The notes beneath the pieces were generated by a model. It had not been told where the DNA came from. It saw only the letters and a list, made by a program, of their open reading frames with translations, and did no database searches. From Lentisphaeria bacterium (lineage in GTDB: Bacteria > Verrucomicrobiota > Lentisphaeria > Victivallales > Victivallaceae): DNA of 44,761 bases. The stretch is from contig JAFVZB010000010.1 in assembly GCA_017508385.1 (NCBI GenBank), positions 1-44,761 of the forward strand, written 5' to 3'. Numbering within the stretch: position 1 is the stretch's first letter; the number at the start of each line of letters is the position of its first letter. Shown here piece after piece: positions 19,852 to 27,276 of this stretch. The position numbers and the translations under genes were made by a program.

Positions 19852-20343
19852 TCACTTGGCGGATGCTTTTTTACGTTTCTGCCTGGCGGTGACCATCGCC
19901 TTGACTCCGAAATAGGTGATCGGAGTCATCACCACAGTAAACAGAGCTCCGCCGACAAAAAACGACACTATCAAATCAACACTCATGGCAAGGAGCGTTG
20001 AGTAGTCCTGATTTTTCAGCACCGCCGCCATGGCGTTCTGCACCTCAGCGTAACTCAGACTGCCGCCGATGATTTTGTTGCCGACGTAACACTGCACAGG
20101 GTAGATGATAAAAATGGTAAAGTGATTGGTAATCAAAGTACCGAGAGTTGCTCCGATTTTGCTGCCTTTGAGGGCGAAGGAGGTCGGGATAGACAACATC
20201 AGCTGAAATCCGAACGGAATCAGACAGCCGTAAAACATTCCGATAGCCCAGCCGCGGGCGATGTATTCCGGAGTTGCCTTTTCACCCACCATTTTGGTAT
20301 ATAACTTCAGCCACCAGCGTCTGATGGTCGATTTTATAGACAT
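19852..20343 (-). CDS. DUF2062 small membrane protein
   Basis: This 163-residue protein has three or four hydrophobic segments and the DUF2062 pattern: a basic N-terminus with RRWWLKLY, then a membrane segment RGWAIGMFYGCLIPFGFQ, a GTLITNHFT segment and a basic Lys/Arg-rich C-terminal tail. DUF2062 domains occur alone or next to glycosyltransferases and have no settled function. Here it lies between pdxB (29 bases) and the secreted phosphodiester glycosidase (7 bases), which could suggest an envelope role. GAGGAG stands about 12 bases before the ATG. Confidence 0.85.
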   Translation of the reverse strand: MSIKSTIRRWWLKLYTKMVGEKATPEYIARGWAIGMFYGCLIPFGFQLMLSIPTSFALKGSKIGATLGTLITNHFTIFIIYPVQCYVGNKIIGGSLSYAEVQNAMAAVLKNQDYSTLLAMSVDLIVSFFVGGALFTVVMTPITYFGVKAMVTARQKRKKASAK

Positions 20344-20372
20344 GATTTAATGTTTCTCCTCTTTTTTCAGCT

Positions 20373-21485
20373 TTATATGGTAACAAATCCAAGGGTTTTC
20401 AAAATTTGAGCGGCGGCGGCATCGCAGTTTTTCACCGTAAACGCCGGAAACTCCCGCCTGATATAATAACTGCCCCGCAGCTCTTCAAATTTGCCGGCAC
20501 ACTCTTTGAGTGCCGCCGTGTCACGCATGACGTCATAACTTGATTGAACGGCGTATCTTACGGCATCCAAGCCTGAAACTCCTGCCGGAATAACGATATC
20601 GCATCCTCCCGGCGGAGCGGGAATAATCTCTTGACAGCTCCAGTTTTTGAGCTCGTCGATGCCGAGTTTTTCCGCCACGGCACGCACCACAGCGGTCGTT
20701 CCGTTCGCTTTGCCGTCAAGGGAGTAACCTGCGATATGCGGAGTTGCGATATCGGCACGTTCAAGCAGAGAGGTATCTATTTCCGGCTCATTTTCCCACA
20801 CGTCGATGGCGGCACGGGATATTCTTCCGCTTTCGAGCGCACGCTTCAACGCCTCAGTATCAACCACTTCCCCCCTCGACGAGTTGATGAACACGGCTTT
20901 TTTGCCGAGTGAGGAAAAAAATCCGTCATCACACAGATGGAAAGTCGGATACCTGCCATCCTTTTCCAGCGGAACGTGCATGGTAATGAAGTCCGCTTCG
21001 GCTTTTATCTCTTCGAGGGTCGCAAAATTCTCACTTCCTTCACGTTCAGCTCTCGGAGGGTCGTTGACCAGCACTTTCATACCGAGTGCCCCGGCACAGC
21101 GCACAACTTTACTGCCTACATTGCCTGCTCCGACGACTCCGAGCGTTTTGCCGGAGTAATTGCCGAAACGGGTAATCACTGCTGTAATATACTGGGCGAC
21201 ACTTGATGAGTTGCACCCCGGAGCATTGCACCACGATATGCCCATTTCGTCGAGCTCAACGGTATTGAAGTGGTCGAGTCCGATGGTGGCAGTGGCGGCG
21301 ATCTTCACCCGACTGCCTGCGAGAAGAGAGCGGCAGCAGCGGGTTCTGGTTCTGGTGATGACAGCATCGGCGTCGGCAACATCTGCCGCCAGAATACTCT
21401 TTCCCGGCAGATAGACGACCTCACACTGAGCCTTTTCAAAGACTCCGCGCAGAAAAGGAATTTTGTCATCAGCAACTATTTTCAC
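20373..21485 (-). CDS. pdxB: 4-phosphoerythronate dehydrogenase
   Basis: I place the start at the GTG 21485-21483, one base after the queC stop, giving 370 residues that begin VKIVADDKIPFL, the usual PdxB N-terminus. It oxidises 4-phospho-D-erythronate in the deoxyxylulose-5-phosphate-dependent route to pyridoxal phosphate. The D-2-hydroxyacid dehydrogenase core is intact: the NAD loop GVVGAGNVGSKV, the substrate arginine in NSSRGEVVD, the glutamate in DVWENEP and the catalytic histidine in ATPHIAGYS. The PdxB-type C-terminal domain (about 280-370) distinguishes it from SerA or other relatives. An upstream open extension of 14 codons inside queC is not needed. Confidence 0.92.
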   Translation of the reverse strand: MKIVADDKIPFLRGVFEKAQCEVVYLPGKSILAADVADADAVITRTRTRCCRSLLAGSRVKIAATATIGLDHFNTVELDEMGISWCNAPGCNSSSVAQYITAVITRFGNYSGKTLGVVGAGNVGSKVVRCAGALGMKVLVNDPPRAEREGSENFATLEEIKAEADFITMHVPLEKDGRYPTFHLCDDGFFSSLGKKAVFINSSRGEVVDTEALKRALESGRISRAAIDVWENEPEIDTSLLERADIATPHIAGYSLDGKANGTTAVVRAVAEKLGIDELKNWSCQEIIPAPPGGCDIVIPAGVSGLDAVRYAVQSSYDVMRDTAALKECAGKFEELRGSYYIRREFPAFTVKNCDAAAAQILKTLGFVTI

Positions 21486-21486
21486 G

Positions 21487-22161
21487 TCAGATATACCTCG
21501 TCGGGTCGGCAATGCCTGCCGCCGCAAAACCGTCTTTTCTCAACCGGCAGCTGGCACACTCGCCGCATGACCTGCCGTCATCATCAGCCTGATAACAGGA
21601 TATGGTTTTGGAATAATCAACTCCGAGAGAGACTCCGAGCCGGATGATATCGGCTTTGCTGAGGTTTTGCAGCGGAGTATGGATATTCCATTTCCAATCC
21701 TCATCAGCGGCTTTGGTTCCCAGATCCACCGCCTGAGTGAACGCCGAAATAAATTCACTGCGGCAGTCGGGATAGTTGGAGTAATCCACGCTGTTGACTC
21801 CGATGTAAATATCACAGCATCCGAGAGTTTCCGCCCACGCCGCGGCAAGCGAGAGAAACACCAGATTGCGGGCGGGAACGTAGGTGACGGGTATTCCCTG
21901 AGCCTCTTCTCTCGGAACGTCTATATCTTCAGTCAGGGCAGAGCCTCCCCACTGGCGCAAATTCAAATCAAAAATACGGTGCTCTCTGACTCCGAATGAA
22001 GCGGCGACTCTGCGTGCCGCTTCAAGCTCGCTCCGGTGACGCTGACCGTAATCAAAACTCATGGCGTACACCTCGAAACCGTCGGCTTTTGCCGCGGCAA
22101 GGCAGGTTGCGGAGTCAAGTCCGCCGCTCAATAACACGACCGCTTTTTTACCCAATTTCAA
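21487..22161 (-). CDS. queC: 7-cyano-7-deazaguanine synthase
   Basis: At 224 residues it matches QueC. It converts carboxy-deazaguanine to preQ0 with ammonia and ATP in queuosine synthesis. The PP-loop ATPase motif LSGGLDS (11-17) and the C-terminal zinc ligands [11 protein letters not shown] (about 190-207) are both present, as are FDYGQRH and YVPARN. Its start overlaps the queE stop by four bases (ATGA), and pdxB follows after one base. With queD and queE upstream, the three genes take the pathway from dihydroneopterin triphosphate-derived CPH4 to preQ0. folE, queF, tgt, queA and queG are not in the window. Confidence 0.96.
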   Translation of the reverse strand: MKLGKKAVVLLSGGLDSATCLAAAKADGFEVYAMSFDYGQRHRSELEAARRVAASFGVREHRIFDLNLRQWGGSALTEDIDVPREEAQGIPVTYVPARNLVFLSLAAAWAETLGCCDIYIGVNSVDYSNYPDCRSEFISAFTQAVDLGTKAADEDWKWNIHTPLQNLSKADIIRLGVSLGVDYSKTISCYQADDDGRSCGECASCRLRKDGFAAAGIADPTRYI

Positions 22162-22796
22162 ACTCCTTTTTTGTCGCCCCAGATGAGTTTGTGCATCTGA
22201 AGCTGCATACGCAGACGGCTCCCGGCTCCGATGACCCAGCTTGCAAGCTCCTCAAAAGAGACCTTTCCCCAGACAGGAGAGGCAAGCAGTGCCGCCGGAG
22301 AGGATTCAAGCTGACACTCTTCGATAAACTTCATGGCATAGTCAAAATCCCGCCTGGATGAGACCACGAATTTCACTTCATCAAGTTCAGTCAAATCTTT
22401 GAAATTTGAACGCAGATTGTACTTTTCCATGCCGGAATCAGGCAGTTTGCAGTCGATTATCCTGCGCACCTGACGGGGAAGCACCGACACATCGAGTGAG
22501 CCGTTGGTCTCGACCATCACTTCCAAACCTGCGGCAAGCAGTTTACTGCAAAGCAGAGGCAGTTCAACTTCAAGCAGAGGTTCGCCGCCTGTGATTTCCA
22601 CCAGCGGAACTCCTGACTCGACGGCAAGAGTGACCAGTTCATCGACACTCTTATCAACTCCGCCGCTTCTGGCATAAACCGTGTCACAGTAACTGCAATC
22701 GAGGTTGCATCCCTCGAGGCGGATGAAGAAACAACGTCTGCCCGCCTGAGTTGACTCACCCTGCAAACTGGAAAAACACTCTACGACTTTCGGCAA
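22158..22796 (-). CDS. queE: 7-carboxy-7-deazaguanine synthase (radical SAM)
   Basis: The 212-residue radical SAM protein has the cysteine triad CNLDCSYC (Cys30, Cys34, Cys37) that binds the 4Fe-4S cluster. It rearranges 6-carboxytetrahydropterin to carboxy-deazaguanine. The N-terminus [23 protein letters not shown] and the [11 protein letters not shown]-binding glycines are typical of QueE. It is three bases from queD and overlaps queC by four bases. Confidence 0.95.
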   Translation of the reverse strand: MPKVVECFSSLQGESTQAGRRCFFIRLEGCNLDCSYCDTVYARSGGVDKSVDELVTLAVESGVPLVEITGGEPLLEVELPLLCSKLLAAGLEVMVETNGSLDVSVLPRQVRRIIDCKLPDSGMEKYNLRSNFKDLTELDEVKFVVSSRRDFDYAMKFIEECQLESSPAALLASPVWGKVSFEELASWVIGAGSRLRMQLQMHKLIWGDKKGV

Positions 22797-22799
22797 TCT

Positions 22800-23171
22800 T
22801 CAATCCTCGTAGTAGGTGATCGCCGAGTTTTCTGATTCCCCGATGCGCACCTTGTAAACTTTCAGGAGTCCGTTGTTGAGTCTTTCGCTCAGCTTGCGGT
22901 AAACCGTGCGTGCCAGCACCTCGCTGGTCGGATTGATGTCGGCGAAGTCGGGCAGCTCAGAGAGATTTTTGTGGTCGTAACCCTTGAGCAGATTATCTAC
23001 TTCGCTCTTGAGCACCTTGAAATCCATAGCGATACCGATGGAGTCAAGCTCAGGACTCTTCACAGTCACCACGACACTGTAATTGTGTCCGTGAAGATTT
23101 TTGCAGTCGCCGTCATAACCTTTTAATTGATGTGCCGCCGAAAAGGTGCGGCGGATTTCGATTTCATACAT
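22800..23171 (-). CDS. queD: 6-carboxy-5,6,7,8-tetrahydropterin synthase
   Basis: I choose the ATG at 23171, preceded by TTGGAG, which gives 123 residues, the normal QueD length. The open frame upstream (to 23285) overlaps the YceD-like gene and is not needed. The protein starts MYEIEIRRTFSAAHQL with zinc ligands His14, His27 and His29 (NLHGHNY) and catalytic Cys23. The GESENSAITYY C-terminus holds the family glutamate. It converts dihydroneopterin triphosphate to carboxytetrahydropterin, the first committed step to queuosine. Confidence 0.95.
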   Translation of the reverse strand: MYEIEIRRTFSAAHQLKGYDGDCKNLHGHNYSVVVTVKSPELDSIGIAMDFKVLKSEVDNLLKGYDHKNLSELPDFADINPTSEVLARTVYRKLSERLNNGLLKVYKVRIGESENSAITYYED

Positions 23172-23187
23172 TTGCAAATACTCCAAT

Positions 23188-23655
23188 TCAGATATTGAGA
23201 TCATCAAGTGCGCTCCACGCAAGCGAGCCTGAGCTTTTTCCGCCGCATGAGCAGCTTTTTTTGTTGAGATTATTTCCGCACTCACTGCACAAACCGGCGC
23301 AATCCTCGTCGCAGAGCAGATTCATCGGCAGATTTATCAGAAGCTCCTCACGGATGTCGTCGGATATATCTATCTCTTCAGGAGCATCTTCGAGGTCGAT
23401 GAAGAGTTCGATATCATCTGCAGATATTTCCTGTTCCAGCTCTTCGAGACACCTGCCGCAAACTCCGGAAATCACCGTGCGGCAGCTGCCGGTTATCAGA
23501 GCTCCGCCGGATATTTTCACCGCAGTCAAAGCGTATTCGAGCGGAGCAACCACTGTGTAAGCATCATTTTCAGGCAGAGCGATAAACTCTTTATCCTCAG
23601 TGCCTTTAAGTTCAATCGGCTCTTTATCCAGACGTGAAACGCTGAATTTTATCAT
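23188..23655 (-). CDS. YceD/DUF177-like cysteine-rich protein
   Basis: The protein has 155 residues. The VCGRCLEELEQ motif (about 65-75) and the acidic stretch after it are typical of DUF177 (YceD), proteins linked to ribosome or rRNA metabolism. Near the C-terminus it adds a cluster of six cysteines (CDEDCAGLC, then CG, then CSC, about 115-137), which looks like a metal-binding site seen in many DUF177 members outside enterobacteria. In many bacteria this gene precedes rpmF. Here queD follows after 16 bases and no rpmF is present. Its ATG overlaps the MarR stop (TAATG), so the two are translationally coupled. Confidence 0.8.
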   Translation of the reverse strand: MIKFSVSRLDKEPIELKGTEDKEFIALPENDAYTVVAPLEYALTAVKISGGALITGSCRTVISGVCGRCLEELEQEISADDIELFIDLEDAPEEIDISDDIREELLINLPMNLLCDEDCAGLCSECGNNLNKKSCSCGGKSSGSLAWSALDDLNI

Positions 23656-24137
23656 TACTTTTTCTCCGTCTCTTTGGCGGCGACCGCCTGCTCAAGATGG
23701 GCGACAAAGCCTTCGAGGATCGAGAGGAACTTTTCGCTGTCTTCCTGAGGCAGACTTGCAATATACTCCAGAGCGAGGCGGTCGAAAGACTCCTCACGGT
23801 TGCGGATGCGCTTCTGCAGCTTGTCGCCCAGCTTGATCGATACGGAACGGCGGTCAAGAGCACTGGATACCCGGGTCAGGACTCCTTTGCCGACCAGAGT
23901 TTCCACCATTTCGCTCGCCGCAGCCGGAGTGATATCAAGAGACTCGGCAAGGGCTTTGAGTTTAACTCCTGAGCCGCTTTCGCCCACCAGACCGTGAACA
24001 TTCTTCACCATCCGGAGCTGGTTGAGAGTAAGTTTGAAAAGCTGACGCTCTTCACTCTGCTGCCCCTGATCGTCACGCAGAACTCCTGAAGCAGAAAGCA
24101 GTCTTTTAAAGAGGGAGGCAATGTCGTATTCAGCCAT
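23655..24137 (-). CDS. MarR-family transcriptional regulator
   Basis: This 160-residue winged-helix protein shows the MarR core: LTLNQLRMVKNVH, then LKALAESLDITPAAASEMVETLVGKGVLTRV for the recognition helix, then a wing with the family DRRSVSIKL motif (about residues 95-105). Flanking helices for dimerisation precede and follow. MarR proteins bind palindromes near promoters and release on ligand binding. It is the first gene after a near-consensus promoter (24178-24206) and a perfect inverted repeat (24220-24237), so autoregulation of the operon is likely. The ligand is not evident. Control of queuosine genes by MarR is not a common arrangement. Confidence 0.9.
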   Translation of the reverse strand: MAEYDIASLFKRLLSASGVLRDDQGQQSEERQLFKLTLNQLRMVKNVHGLVGESGSGVKLKALAESLDITPAAASEMVETLVGKGVLTRVSSALDRRSVSIKLGDKLQKRIRNREESFDRLALEYIASLPQEDSEKFLSILEGFVAHLEQAVAAKETEKK

Positions 24138-24177
24138 ATTTTCAGTATTTCCTTATATTAAAGACTCATCTTTTCAC

Positions 24178-24206
24178 AATATAATCGCATTTATAAAAAA
24201 TGTCAA
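24178..24206 (-). promoter_or_regulatory. Strong sigma-70-type promoter of the MarR/que/pdxB/xseA operon
   Basis: On the minus strand a perfect TTGACA (24201-24206) and TATATT (24178-24183) are spaced by exactly 17 bases. The start codon of the MarR gene is about 40 bases downstream. This is the closest match to consensus that I found in the window. Confidence 0.85.
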
Positions 24207-24219
24207 GCTGTTCAGCACC

Positions 24220-24237
24220 ACAAACAGTGATGTTTGT
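24220..24237. promoter_or_regulatory. Perfect inverted repeat, candidate MarR operator
   Basis: ACAAACA (24220-24226) and TGTTTGT (24231-24237) form a perfect 7-bp dyad around GTGA, 14 bases upstream of the -35 box. Size and position fit a MarR-type operator. It could instead be a hairpin behind the symporter gene that ends at 24244, but no T run follows on the minus strand. Confidence 0.5.
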
Positions 24238-24243
24238 TCCGCT

Positions 24244-25662
24244 TTAACCGAGAAGTCCGGTAGCATTCAACAACACCACCAGCAGGCAGGGAACAACGAT
24301 GACACACATACAAAATTGAAAAACCCATTCCCGATACCACTTTTTATCCCCCCTTATCTCTCTGCTGATGCGCTCGATTCCGATGACTGCCACCACGAGA
24401 ACGGTGGTAAAAATCGCTCCGATGGGCATAAGCACACTGTTGCTGATAAAGTCGAGGGTATCAAGAATATCCATACCGCTGTACTTCGGAATGAATTTCA
24501 GCGGTTTCACGAAAGAGAGCACACTGTAACCGAGAACGGTAACTGCGCCGATAACGATAATTTCCATCACATTGAGGAAAATCGCTTTGGCACGGCTTAT
24601 CTTCAACTCCTGACAGATGGTGTGCACGTTGGTTTCGAGCAGTGATATCGCACTGGTTGCGGCGGCGAAAAGCACGAGGATAAAAAATGCAACACCGACG
24701 AACTGACCTCCGGGGAAACTGGCGAACACCTGCGGCATGGTGATGAACACCAGACCGACTCCGGCGGACTCGGCGGCTTTTTCGCCTCCGAAAGCGACCA
24801 CGCACGGAATTATCATAAGTCCGGCAAGAAACGCCACGCCGGTGTCAAATATCTCTATCTGATTGACACTGGATACCAGATCATCCTCTTTTCGCATGTA
24901 AGCTCCGTAAGTGATCATAATGCCCATGGCAATGGAAAGCGAGAAAAAGAGCTGTCCCATGGCGGCGACCACGGTCATGTAGCTGAACTTGGCGGGGTCG
25001 GGCATGAGATAATAGCGGAAACCGGCTCCGGCATTGGGAAGAAATCCGCAGTAAATACAAATGGCGATGATGAGCAAAATCAGTATCGGCATGAGTATTT
25101 TGTTGAAACGCTCAACTCCTTTTTCGACTCCGAAAGCGGCAACGATGACATTGATGAGCATGAACAGCAGGAAAAATCCTATCGGCTCCCAGGTGGAGGT
25201 CACGAAATTCTGGAAATACGCCGTCGAAGCCGCCATTTCAGTACCTGCAAACTTCTCGACCGCATCCTTGCTGAAACGGGCGACCGGATTGCACATCATG
25301 GCAAAGACATACTTGGTCACCCATCCGCCGATAACGCAGTAGTACGGCACGATTATCATCGGAACGATGGAGTTTATCCATCCGCCGATACGCACACTGC
25401 CGAGGAACGACTTTTTGCCCGCACAGAACTCACGGAAAGCTCCGATGGGTCCCTTGCCGGTCATTCTGCCGATGGCATTTTCGGCGACCAGAAGAGCGTA
25501 GCCGAAAGTCAGCACCAGAACGAGATAGGTGAGAAGAAAAATTCCGCCTCCGTACTTAGCCGTCAGGTAGGGGAAACGCCAAATGTTGCCCAGTCCGACA
25601 GCCGAGCCGGCAGCCGCAAGGACAAATCCGATTTTACTGGTAAATCCCTCTTTTTTCTGCAT
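24244..25662 (-). CDS. Neurotransmitter:sodium symporter (NSS) family transporter
   Basis: The 472-residue protein has about 11-12 membrane helices and the NSS signature in helix 1, AAAGSAVGLGNIWRFPY (about residues 16-32), where bacterial homologues bind Na+ and substrate. The helix 6/8 regions (FFSLSIAMGIMITYGAY, FAAATSAISLLE) also carry the unwound small-residue and Na+-site patterns. Homologues such as LeuT, MhsT and TnaT take up amino acids with sodium, and the exact amino acid cannot be read here. It has its own promoter at 25705-25733. It is tandem to, but not tightly linked with, the MarR operon: 106 bases with a separate promoter lie between. Confidence 0.93.
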   Translation of the reverse strand: MQKKEGFTSKIGFVLAAAGSAVGLGNIWRFPYLTAKYGGGIFLLTYLVLVLTFGYALLVAENAIGRMTGKGPIGAFREFCAGKKSFLGSVRIGGWINSIVPMIIVPYYCVIGGWVTKYVFAMMCNPVARFSKDAVEKFAGTEMAASTAYFQNFVTSTWEPIGFFLLFMLINVIVAAFGVEKGVERFNKILMPILILLIIAICIYCGFLPNAGAGFRYYLMPDPAKFSYMTVVAAMGQLFFSLSIAMGIMITYGAYMRKEDDLVSSVNQIEIFDTGVAFLAGLMIIPCVVAFGGEKAAESAGVGLVFITMPQVFASFPGGQFVGVAFFILVLFAAATSAISLLETNVHTICQELKISRAKAIFLNVMEIIVIGAVTVLGYSVLSFVKPLKFIPKYSGMDILDTLDFISNSVLMPIGAIFTTVLVVAVIGIERISREIRGDKKWYREWVFQFCMCVIVVPCLLVVLLNATGLLG

Positions 25663-25704
25663 AAATTGTTCCCGCGTTTACTAATGAATAAAATACATCA
25701 TTAT

Positions 25705-25733
25705 AATATAACACGTCAGAACCCAAAGTGCAA
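25705..25733 (-). promoter_or_regulatory. Promoter of the NSS symporter gene
   Basis: On the minus strand, TTGCAC (25728-25733) and TATATT (25705-25710) are 17 bases apart, about 40 bases before the ATG. The site lies just after the ispF stop, so the symporter can be expressed independently of ispF. Confidence 0.65.
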
Positions 25734-25742
25734 CAAAAAAGC

Positions 25743-26228
25743 TCAACTTTCCTGCCTGCGGCACAACAAAACGGATGCTGAAGAGGCGATACCCTCTTTT
25801 CTGCCGGTAAAACCGAGTTTTTCGGTGGTGGTAAACTTGACTGAGACCCGGTCGATGCCGATACCGAGCACTCCTGCAAGAGCGGAACGCATGGCATCAC
25901 GGTACGGAGAGAGCTTCGGAGCCTGCGCTATTATCGTGATGTCGATATTGCAGATGCTCCACGGAGCAAACTCTTTGAGCGAAATAACATGCTTCAAAAG
26001 CTCCATACTGTCGGCACCCCGGTACTTTTCGTCGTTGTCGGGGAAGTGCATTCCGATATCTCCGAGAGCCAATGCTCCGAGAAGGGAATCCATCAGGGCG
26101 TGAACTGCCACATCGGCATCACTGTGTCCGGCAAGTCCGAGTTCGGACGGCACTTCGACTCCGCAAAGAATCAGCTTGCGGTCGGCGGCAAAACGGTGGA
26201 CATCATATCCCGAACCGATACGCATCAT
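25743..26228 (-). CDS. ispF: 2-C-methyl-D-erythritol 2,4-cyclodiphosphate synthase
   Basis: The protein has 161 residues, the IspF length. It cyclises CDP-methylerythritol 2-phosphate in the MEP route to isoprenoids. The zinc site residues Asp9 and His11 in GSGYDVHRF, the GHSDADVAVHA motif (34-44), the GDIGMHFPD loop and the C-terminal KFTTTEKLGFTGRKEGI are all present. The start ATG overlaps the stop of the upstream membrane protein gene (ATGA), and GAGGTG lies six bases before it. No other MEP-pathway gene is in the window. Confidence 0.97.
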   Translation of the reverse strand: MMRIGSGYDVHRFAADRKLILCGVEVPSELGLAGHSDADVAVHALMDSLLGALALGDIGMHFPDNDEKYRGADSMELLKHVISLKEFAPWSICNIDITIIAQAPKLSPYRDAMRSALAGVLGIGIDRVSVKFTTTEKLGFTGRKEGIASSASVLLCRRQES

Positions 26229-26770
26229 AAATCACCTCTTTTTATCAGCATTATATTGGCAAAACCGCATCCTGCAAGAGCAAGAGCGTACGAGTGAAGC
26301 TGGTCGAGATAACGTATCCCGAGCTGACCGCAGCGGGTGATGATGACCAGACTCACGAAAAACGCACATATTCCGCAAATCACCCTGACGGGAAGTTCGT
26401 ATCTGCCGGGTCTGCCTGAATCGGAAAAGAACAAAGCCGCTCCGGTGACAGCACACAACAGTGCGACACCGGTTCCGCTCACGGCATCGCCTCTTCCGGT
26501 GTGGAGAAAAAACAATCCGATGGCAAAAACCGGAAGCGACAACAGCGTGTATTTGCGCTCAAACTTGAAGTGGCACAACACCATCAGAAGAGCTCCGGCA
26601 CAGAAGAAACAAAGGAAAATCCTGAACCACAACGCCGCACAGAACGGATCAAACACCACCAGAAACGCCAGTATGAACGCAAAGGCGATGCGGAACACAG
26701 CATAACGCAGAGTGTTTCCAAACAACAGCTTCATAAAAAGTGCCGATGAACTTTCAAGTATTTTACGCAT
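26225..26770 (-). CDS. Unrecognised membrane protein cotranscribed with ispF
   Basis: With the ATG at 26770, which has AAGGAG five bases upstream, the product is 181 residues long. It has five or six hydrophobic segments, short loops and no polar catalytic motif that I recognise. A conserved-looking RYLDQLHSYALALAG stretch is near the C-terminus. A longer frame back to 26797 has no ribosome binding site. The four-base overlap with ispF suggests a linked role, possibly with isoprenoid lipids, but that is only guilt by association. The MITE-like element ends 31 bases upstream of its start, so its promoter may lie within or beyond that element. Confidence 0.65.
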   Translation of the reverse strand: MRKILESSSALFMKLLFGNTLRYAVFRIAFAFILAFLVVFDPFCAALWFRIFLCFFCAGALLMVLCHFKFERKYTLLSLPVFAIGLFFLHTGRGDAVSGTGVALLCAVTGAALFFSDSGRPGRYELPVRVICGICAFFVSLVIITRCGQLGIRYLDQLHSYALALAGCGFANIMLIKRGDL

Positions 26771-26800
26771 TGTCACTCCTTTTTCACAATCAAACAAAAA

Positions 26801-26997
26801 GCTTTGTTCCCGATATGGGGAGATGATGCGGGGAAAGCGTGAAAACTTCTTTTCACGAGAAAAGAAGCCGAACGTCGGCTTCGTTATTCTTTTCCTCCCT
26901 GTCCCGCCATAGCCTTGGCGACGGCGGATCTCTCCCTTTCAAGAAAAGCGGGGAAACTTTTTTATTTACTTTTACCTACCCGTGTCGGGAACAGAGC
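26801..26997. mobile_element. MITE-like 197-bp element with imperfect terminal inverted repeats
   Basis: The left end GCTTTGTTCCCGATATGGGG and the inverted right end GCTCTGTTCCCGACACGGGT pair at all but four of 20 positions. The interior has no gene but folds heavily: CTTCTTTTC/GAAAAGAAG and GAAGCCGA/TCGGCTTC are perfect overlapping hairpins at 26846-26883, and a GC-rich CCGCC/GGCGG pair lies at about 26906-26930. The right 50 bases recur at 33303-33352 (47 of 50 identical, inverted), and 39 of them at 138-176. No target duplication is convincing. The element has no transposase and would need one in trans. Confidence 0.6.
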
Positions 26998-26998
26998 C
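26949..26998 (+). repeat. Interspersed 50-bp repeat, copy 2
   Basis: This copy forms the right end of the MITE-like element. It starts CGGGGAAACTTTTTTATTT and ends GTGTCGGGAACAGAGCC. Within it CCCG-TGT-CGGG makes a small hairpin. It stops five bases before the terminator of the small basic protein gene. Confidence 0.85.
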
Positions 26999-27002
26999 AA
27001 AC

Positions 27003-27037
27003 AAAAAAACCCGATACAAAGATAACTTCGCATCGGG
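27003..27037 (-). terminator. Terminator of the small basic protein gene
   Basis: On the minus strand CCCGAT (27032-27037) and ATCGGG (27010-27015) form a stem with a 16-base loop, followed by seven T. It lies about 20 bases past the TAA at 27059. Confidence 0.8.
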
Positions 27038-27058
27038 AATTTTGCAAGTCGAAATCGA

Positions 27059-27154
27059 TTATTTCTTCTTGTTTGCCATGGCACGCTCGTGAACGCGCTC
27101 AAGATAAGCCTTGCGACGACGGCGTTTCTCGATCTTGTTATGCTGCTGACCCAT
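27059..27154 (-). CDS. Small, highly basic protein (31 residues)
   Basis: The reading frame begins ATG GGT CAG CAG CAT and encodes MGQQHNKIEKRRRRKAY followed by LERVHERAMANKKK. Fourteen of the 31 residues are Lys, Arg or His. It is a credible gene, not a chance frame: AGGAG stands seven bases before the ATG, a TTGATA/TATATT promoter lies upstream at 27201-27229, and a clean terminator follows. The composition points to RNA or ribosome binding, and it resembles in style the tiny basic proteins reported from PVC bacteria, but I cannot assign it to a named family. It stands alone between the CE7 esterase and the MITE-like element. Confidence 0.8.
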   Translation of the reverse strand: MGQQHNKIEKRRRRKAYLERVHERAMANKKK

Positions 27155-27200
27155 ATTAAACTCCTGTTGATTTGGTTTGATTGCAAAACACAATGTATAA

Positions 27201-27244
27201 AATATATCATGGATTATCTGAAATATCAACCTGCTTTCAGATAA
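27201..27244 (-). promoter_or_regulatory. Promoter of the small basic gene with a dyad spanning the -35 box
   Basis: On the minus strand, TTGATA (27224-27229) and TATATT (27201-27206) are spaced by 17 bases. A perfect 10-bp inverted repeat, TTATCTGAAA (27214-27223) and TTTCAGATAA (27235-27244), frames the -35 hexamer, which sits in its 11-base centre. A repressor bound here would cover the -35 box. The dyad also lies downstream of the CE7 gene and could help end that transcript, though its 3' side lacks a T run. Confidence 0.65.
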
Positions 27245-27276
27245 AAAAACGGTTTTTTCGTTTGAAAAGTGCTTTT

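Noticed and set aside
23172..23285. N-terminal extension of queD
   Set aside because: It overlaps the YceD-like gene. The shorter form has the family start, the right length and a ribosome site.
24220..24237. Terminator of the NSS symporter gene
   Set aside because: It forms a stem just past the stop codon, but no T run follows. An operator role fits the position better.
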